Both the position numbers and the translations under genes were made by a program. From Pleodorina starrii (Eukaryota; Chlorophyta; Chlorophyceae; Chlamydomonadales; Volvocaceae), in NCBI GenBank assembly GCA_030267565.1, contig BRXU01000001.1, positions 2,356,001 to 2,420,000 of the forward strand: a DNA stretch of 64,000 nt, given 5' to 3'. Shown here piece after piece: positions 57,792-64,000 of this stretch. The notes beneath the pieces are model-generated. The model did no database searches. It saw nothing but the letters and a program-made list of their open reading frames with translations, and was not told the origin of the DNA. Numbering within the stretch: position 1 is the stretch's first letter; every line of letters begins with the position of its first letter.

Positions 57792-58083
57792 CGTCAGCTT
57801 TCGCGGCGGCGAGCCGCCAGCCGCCGACGCCTCCTCGCACAGCGCGATCCGCGTCAGCGTCGATCGGCCTAAATTGGCCGCGGGGCCGAGCGGCCGTAGC
57901 CGCCTCCGCGATGTCTCCTTGTCCGGCGCCGCCGGCGGCGCCGCCGTGGTCCCCAGCTCCGCCGTCGAAGACGGCGCCCGGAGGGATCGGTTGGAGCGGA
58001 TCGCTCCTCTGGCGGCAGCCGTGTTTTCTCAGCGAACGCTAGGAGGATCAAAAGGGCAGCAAGAGGGCGTGGGTGTGCCTTGA
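56467..58083 (+). CDS. Long Gly/Ala-rich open frame, doubtful gene
   Basis: An uninterrupted frame from ATG 56467 to TGA 58083 (538 residues), of Gly, Ala, Ser and Pro with a few complex stretches (LCGLLCGLLPRRKRSASGG; SAIRVSVDRPKLAAGPSGRS). Its ATG lies 5 bases after a TGTAA signal, which is odd for a new gene. The opposite strand is open for 683 codons over nearly the same span. It could be a further exon of the gene to the left, an independent gene, or chance. Confidence 0.2.
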
Positions 58084-61000
58084 CCAATACGAAGTGAGGG
58101 ATGAGTGGGCGAATGGAGGGAGGCAAAGATTTGCGTCGCACTCGAAGGCTCTCTAAAGGTTATCGTGGATCGATGGTTGATGAGTATTTCTGGGTGATTT
58201 TGGAAGCACTGCACGGTTTGTTCCATCCTCGTATGGCAGGAAGGGTACTTGTGCATTTGCCTGTGCGCTGTGCGGCGCGAGCATGTGTGGGCGGCGCCAA
58301 GCAAGAAGGCAAGCAGGAGAATTGTACAACAGCGGGCATTGGAATGGAGTGGGGGACTGTGTGGATCACGAACTGACAACGTTGGTTCGTTCATTCATTC
58401 CTTCGTTCGTTCGTGTGTGTGAGATGCAAACTCATACGGCGGGGCGCTCAATGTGGGCGTGCAGACGCGGCGGCAGGGGCGGCGCGGGCTGGGGCAAAGC
58501 TTGACCCTGACCCGGATCTGGATCCGGATCCTGCGTGGCGCACACTCGCGGATGCGGCCGTCGATCGGGGTCCAAGCAGGAAACGTTCTCCCTGCGGAGG
58601 AGAAGGCGCGGTACAGCGGGCAGGGCAGGGAAGGGCAGGGAAGGGCAGGGAAGGGCAGGGAAGGGCAGGGAAGGGCAGGGAAGGGCAGGGAAGGGCAGGG
58701 AAGGGCAGGGAAGGGCAGGGAAGGGCAGGGAAGGGCAGGGAAGGGCAGGGAAGGGCAGGGAAGGGAAGGGAAGGGAAGGGAAGGGAAGGGAAGGGAAGGG
58801 AAGGGAAGGGAAGGGAAGGGAAGGGAAGGGAAGGGAAGGGAAGGGAAGGGAAGGGAAGGGAAGGGAAGGGAAGGGAAGGGAAGGGAAGGGAAGGGAAGGG
58901 AAGGGAAGGGAAGGGAAGGGAAGGGAAGGGAAGGGAAGGGAAGGGAAGGGAAGGGCAGGGAAGGGCAGGGAAGGGCAGGGAAGGGCAGGGAAGGGCAGGG
59001 AAGGGCAGGGAAGGGCAGGGAAGGGCAGGGAAGGGCAGGGAAGGGCAGGGAAGGGCAGGGCGGGGCGGGGCGGGGCGGGGCGGGGCGGGGCGGGGCGGGG
59101 CGGGGCGGGGCAGGGCAGGGCAGGGCACAGTGAAGCAAACTCCGTATCGGCGGGGGTGAGGCGGGCAAATCATACAATGCGGCAGGAGCCAAACGCTGGG
59201 GGCCTAAATATCTGTGTACGTGGTGTACCGTATGTGGTCGTAGTGGTATTCAGGGTGCGGTGATCTCAGGGTGTGGACTCTGGGGGGGCTGCGGTGCGGT
59301 GCAGTGCGCATTGCCGCGTGCTCGGGCCAATGCGCCGGTGCACGCCCGACTCTCCGCGGCAGCCGCCTCAGCCTGTTACCGGGAACAGCCACATCCTGCC
59401 GGAGTAGCTTGGGTACCCTTCCCGCCCGCCCGCCCGCTTAATTTGTGTGGCAATATATACGGCAGTTTGGGCGCGCCGCCGCTGCCGCGGCACCGGGCGA
59501 GAAGACACCCGACGGCCGGCCCAAAATAGTAGTGGGGCGGCCGATGAGGGGTGCGTAGGGGCGTTCGGCCCCGTCTATCTGGGCCCGACACGACACACGA
59601 CATGAATAAAAGCACCGAATTTCCCCTTCCGTCAAGGTTCGGAGCCTTTCCTCTTCCGCGTGCGAGGTTCGTGGGGGCTGTGTGCTCGCCCCGCCTGATC
59701 GTTTGCGCTTTCGCACCTACCTTCAGTGATAAACTGCGCACTTGGGATTGGTTCGAAGCACCATTGGTAAGGCTGCTTTCTTGATTTGCTCGTAATGCAG
59801 GCGTTTTCGCGCGCATTTGAAGACGGCAATGCGGTATGCGGTATGCGGCTGCGCTTGCCTTTGCTGGTTTGGATGGTCTGGGTTGGCCCTGGTGTTCCGA
59901 ACATGCGTTTGCTGTTTGGCCAAGCTGGTTAAGGTGGTGTTCGTGTTCGGGTGCGCAACCGGCGGCTCCCCGTGTGGGTGCTGTGGGACGCTGCATGGCT
60001 GCGCGCGAGGGGGGGGGCCGTGGGCGTGCGGGGGCGGGGCCGTGGGGGGTGCACCGAGAGAACGCAGCAGGAGGGTGAAGGGGCACCTGTACGCAGGAGA
60101 GTGAAGGGGCCGCCGGAGGGAATTGCGGGAAGAGGCATGTGGGCGTGCGGGGGGGGGGCGTGCGGGGCTCAAGAACGCAAAATAAGAAAAGCTGGGAGCA
60201 GGCGGAACCGGCGTGGGGGCCGTGTGGGAAGGCGTGTGTGTGTTTGTGCGGGAGGCGCGCACCTCGGGTGCTGCGCGGCATGGGTACACATCCAGGACGG
60301 CCGGGTTCGCCAGGCAGCTCAGGAGGGGGGCCCTAACCACCGTGCGTGGCAACGGGCGGGGCTGGTCAGTTGATACCGTTGATACCGTTGATCGGCGTCG
60401 CCAACTGCCTCGGCGAGCGCTTGTTGCCTACCAGTCCCAGTAAACTGTAGCTTGCGGTTTGCTGGGTCAGGGTCAGGGTCAGGGGGAGGGGGGGTGTTGA
60501 TTTCTTGCACCTCACCAACGCGCATATGGCGGAAACGAAGTACGGTATCGCAGACTGGCGGGAGGCGAGCGAGCGAGCGACTGCCGGCGACTGCCGGCGA
60601 GGCCCACTGCGATCTGGAGGGATGAAGGGTTTTTTGTTTGGGCTATTGACGGTTGCGGTGTTGGTTTTGGGGGTTTTTGGGGCTGTTGACGGCTGTGTGT
60701 TGGTGGTGGGTTGATGGCGAGAGTTATGAGGGAGATGTCTTGGTATTTCGTATTTGAGGTAGTGGCGGCGGTGGTGGCGGCGGTGGTGATGGCGGTGGTG
60801 TTGGTACTGATGGTGATGGTGATGGTGGTGGTGGTGGTGGTGATCGCGGCCGCGTGCGTGGTGGTGGTATTGTTGGGTTTGTTTCAAGTGATCGAGTTTG
60901 GAGGAGGGCGGGGGCTTTGGTGGCGGTGCAGCGGATCGGAGTACGGCTAAGTACGAGATACGAATCAGGAGTTTGCCTGGCGGTCATCAGGTGGGTTTGG

Positions 61001-63124
61001 GGCTGGCAGTCATCATCTCTTCATCTGGGTTGCGTCCTTGCGTGGTGGTCCCGGGAGTGGTCTGGTCCGGTCCAGGGAGCCTCTTCCATCCATTGCCGCT
61101 TCCCGGCCTCACGCCCGCTGTTCCGCGTGTTGCACTGTATTGTACTGCACTGTGCCACTGCGTGCTGTGCTGTGCTGTATGCGCAGCGACGTATAAGTTA
61201 CACTTTTACAAAAATGAAGTTGCACTTTACAAAAATAAAGTCCCCGTTGCAAATGCGGCGTCGTCCATAAAAGCCTGGGGCGGCGCGCGGCGGGCGGGGC
61301 GCCATGGATGGGTGAAATTGAGGTACCGAGCGCGATGCCGGGTGTGTGTGTTTGTGTGTGTGTCGGGGGCGCGGATGCACGGTGCCTGCTGGCCCCCGGT
61401 CGCCGGCTCTCCGCTCTGTGCTGACGTGTTATTATCTGTGCCTGCCTTCCTAGGGCCTGTCTGTCTGTGCAACGCCGCCAAGCACACACGGCGGTGTGGT
61501 GTGGAGACGCCGTAAGGGGAGAGGCGGCGGCATTCGTTGGGCACCGCGGGTCACGTCTATGTGGTTGGTTGGTTGGTTGGTTGGTTTCCGTTTTGTCTTT
61601 ATATGGTATAAAGAATCTGGGAGGAGGGGCGACGAGTGCGCGGCAAGCTGCCAGCCATGTGTTCGCGCGGTAGGTGGCCCGCCGGCCCTGGTCGGGGTAG
61701 GCGCTTCGAGGCGGGCGTCAGGGGAAGATGAAAACTAGCGACCAAAAGGGGCGATAGTGTTGCCGTGGCCTCAGATGCGTTCCCGCGTCCTTGGTCGCGT
61801 GGTCGCTTGAGTTCTGGGGGTGTACGACCAGGGGTTCGCGGCCTTGCGGATCCCGCGTTGAGGGGTGATTTCGTGCATCCCAGCTACCGTACCGTATCCC
61901 AGCCGCCCACCCGTTCTTGCGGGTGATTTGGAAGGAGCTGGTGCGTTCATTGCCCGAGGTACCGCAAGCGTTCCCCTATAATCCGCTGACTGGATCTCGG
62001 CCTGTACGGTACCGTTGGGGCGTCTGCTGCGAGGGGCTCTTCCAGTTGGAGCCCTTGAAGTGAATTACGGTACCGTCAGCAGGTCTGTTGGTGCGCCTGT
62101 ATCGCTGTGTGTGGGTGGCCGGGGCCTGGCGCCCATGGGGGAGCCTCATGGCTGATTCCCCCGTGGTCGCGCATTACTGTGCTATTCCCCCGGGATGCCT
62201 TGTCTCCATGCCTCGCACTACCGTATGTTGCCTCGTTGCGCTTTCCTTTGCGAAGGTAGTTTACGCTGTGCAGCACGGCATGATGGCCCGCGCGCTGGCT
62301 CGACCCTTTATAACATTACGAGGGTCTCGAGGACTGGAGCCCACGAAAAAAACAACGGCTGGTCTTCTTCCGGCGTGAGGGTGTGGCGAGGGCGATGTGC
62401 GTGTGTGTGTGCTTTTGATAAAGTCTGCAAACCTCTGCAACAAAGTCACTGGAAGATGAGGAAAGCCTCTTTGATGCGCCGTTTGCCGCCACGGGGCGGT
62501 GACCCTCTGCCTACCGCGGCGGGGCGTTCGCTGCGGGGCCTGGTTGGCGGGGTGGAGCTGGCAGTGAATGGGGGCGGGGGGTGGGGTGGGGTGGTGGCGA
62601 GGCCGCCGCCGCTGCCGTCACCGCCGTCCACCGCCGGCATCGGCCTTCGTCAGAATGGCTGCCTTGATCCAATCGGAATTGACACAGCTGACGGGAATTA
62701 AAGGTCCTCTCGTGGCGCTTGTCGCGGTTTTGTGGTTACAGTACCGCTGGGCTTTTTACAGAGCTCAAATTAATTGCCGGTCACTTAATTGCCGGTCAAC
62801 CCTCAGCCAAACAATTGAGCAGAGCGCTGTGCCGCTTTGTGCAAAAATTTGAGCCTTGATTCAGCAGCGTTGGACAGGACTGCATGAGACGTGTCACGCA
62901 AAGAGTTTTGCATGTATGAGTCAAGGAGAGGAGATCTCCCGATTGCGTCAGATAACGGCACGGGACGACACACCAGATGCGCCACGAAAATGCCAGAGGT
63001 GAAGGCAAGACCATTCCCTGCCTGGTATTTTTTAGTTATGCAATGTCATAAAGTATTGACAGTGCTGGCAGGCAGCAAACATACGTACCGCTTTATTTGC
63101 CCCTGGCGGGCTTCCTCAACAGCC
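58084..63124. other. 5-kb interval without a recognised gene
   Basis: Contents seen: the decamer minisatellite at 58618-59125, G-rich runs at 60000-60180, a cluster of three minus-strand TGTAA motifs at about 61195-61235 suggesting the 3' end of a minus-strand transcript, a (TTGG)n run near 61563-61585 and a TAATTGCCGGTCA direct repeat at about 62770-62798. No exon set with a recognisable product was found. Confidence 0.4.
58618..59125 (+). repeat. AGGGCAGGGA / AGGGA minisatellite
   Basis: GGGCAGGGAA units (58618-58760) pass into GGGAA pentamers (58760-58955), then back to GGGCAGGGAA (to about 59060), then GGGGC (to about 59110), and finally GGGCA. The strand asymmetry is complete: all G runs are on the plus strand. 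Confidence 0.95.
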
Positions 63125-63609
63125 ATGGCAGTCGCTCTGTGGCGTCGGAAGCGCCAAGACGTGCAGCGGTCCGCTAAAGTGCCTTATGCTAATGGTCTGC
63201 CAAGCTATTACAAGCTGAGTCTAACGGCGCGGATTATCCGCGTCTGCGCGGCGGCCACAGCGTCTACAAGCGCGGTCGTCCTAGTTTGTTCCATGCTCTC
63301 GCCGGCCCTGATGTTTGTTCCTTGGGCATATACGATATCGGAGCTGGTGTTCGCGGCGATCTCCTGGCAGAGATGGCGCCGGTTTAGCTGTATGAAGCAT
63401 GACGCGGAACGCGACTCGCAACGCGCCTCAGCCAGCGTGGCGGCAGCTGCGGCGAGATTTGACGCTGTTGCCACTGCGCTGGCACGTGGTGGCCCTGCCG
63501 AGGTGGAAGCTTTCCTCAGCCTCTGGTTTCACGACCGACCTGTTGACGACATCGGGCGCGGCAACCTGAAGGAGCTGCTGGCATACGCCTTTTTCTACGC
63601 CGAAAGCAG
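63125..63609 (+). CDS. Candidate first exon of a membrane-anchored protein, possibly alpha/beta-hydrolase
   Basis: ATG 63125 in an AGCCATGG context opens 161 codons that end at a donor (AGCAG then GTCAGG, 63610). A hydrophobic segment (IIRVCAAATASTSAVVLVCS) is followed by a second (LMFVPWAYTISELVFAAISW). After a basic, Ala-rich linker comes EVEAFLSLWFHDRPVDDIGR, then GNLKELLAYAFFY. That last block resembles the region ahead of the catalytic domain in some membrane-anchored alpha/beta-hydrolase lipases, but the catalytic part would lie beyond the window. In-frame ATGs exist further upstream (62912, 62991), so the start is not certain. The gene is cut by the window. Confidence 0.4.
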
Positions 63610-64000
63610 GTCAGGCACTACAACATTTGTCAGATTTATTTGTGCGCCTGTCCCTGAAGCGCTTTTTCTTGGAGACCGGAAGACAGGCGGGAGCGAAAGC
63701 CAGCGAGCTAACAGCGCTATAGATGTCGCTCTTTGATGTTGCCACACCGCTGAATAAATTATATAATTCGTTGTAGACGCGGCTGCGGGCTATGGCTGAA
63801 CCCAACACGGACCGTCTTACCGCCTGCCCGCATCGCCCGCAGCGCAGCTTCCCTCGGTGATGCATAAATGCTTTCCTGTCAGATACTTCTATTCACACCA
63901 TTCTCACAAATTATTTCCTCCTACGCGCCTTGCTTGTCTCACTGTAGCGCGGCTGTTGCCGCCCAAGGCCATGGAGCGGTTCTCGAGTCCATGGTCGACC
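63610..64000. other. Right window edge
   Basis: Expected to be intron of the gene starting at 63125. I see no convincing second exon before the window ends. Confidence 0.35.

Noticed and set aside
58395..59263. Five overlapping frames of over 220 codons on both strands
   Set aside because: All are translations of the AGGGCAGGGA minisatellite.

Overview
The window is nuclear DNA of a volvocine (Chlamydomonas-like) green alga. The evidence is strong GC richness with dense GT-AG introns, very GC-biased third codon positions, TGTAA-type poly(A) signals, abundant micro- and minisatellites in introns, and chloroplast genes typical of this lineage. In such GC-rich DNA most long open frames are chance, so genes were called only where exons join in phase and the joined protein matches a known family or is internally coherent. 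Layout from left to right: LHCB5 (minor antenna CP26, minus, 1404-3142); TSR1 (40S ribosome biogenesis, minus, 5264 to about 13.2-13.5 kb, at least 12 coding exons); PPC1 (phosphoenolpyruvate carboxylase, plus, 26 exons, 14324-30697), divergent from TSR1; an unrecognised five-exon gene (plus, 34537-36676); a FAD4-type plastid desaturase (minus, 41645 to about 44.2 kb); a 131-residue predicted plastid protein with one C-terminal membrane helix (minus, 45955-47092); a FetB/ALS3-type permease with a very long low-complexity tail (plus, 47484-51672); one or two low-complexity, poorly supported genes (plus, about 53.7-58.1 kb); and a membrane-anchored candidate first exon running off the right side (plus, 63125-63609). 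Functionally the recognisable genes are photosynthesis and plastid-lipid related (CP26, FAD4, the small membrane protein), anaplerotic carbon metabolism (PEPC), ribosome assembly (TSR1) and membrane transport. They do not form a pathway cluster. The most unusual content is in the introns and intergenic DNA. Two unrelated families of roughly 45-bp elements recur in introns of several genes. Two copies of a roughly 1.2-kb non-coding element with 12-bp terminal inverted repeats lie in opposite orientations 4.3 kb apart, one inside a PPC1 intron. A tRNA-derived SINE sits in another PPC1 intron. A third PPC1 intron holds an inverted pair of armadillo-repeat coding fragments that would fold into a hairpin of about 80 bp, a plausible small-RNA precursor. 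A perfect 26-bp foldback lies upstream of FAD4.
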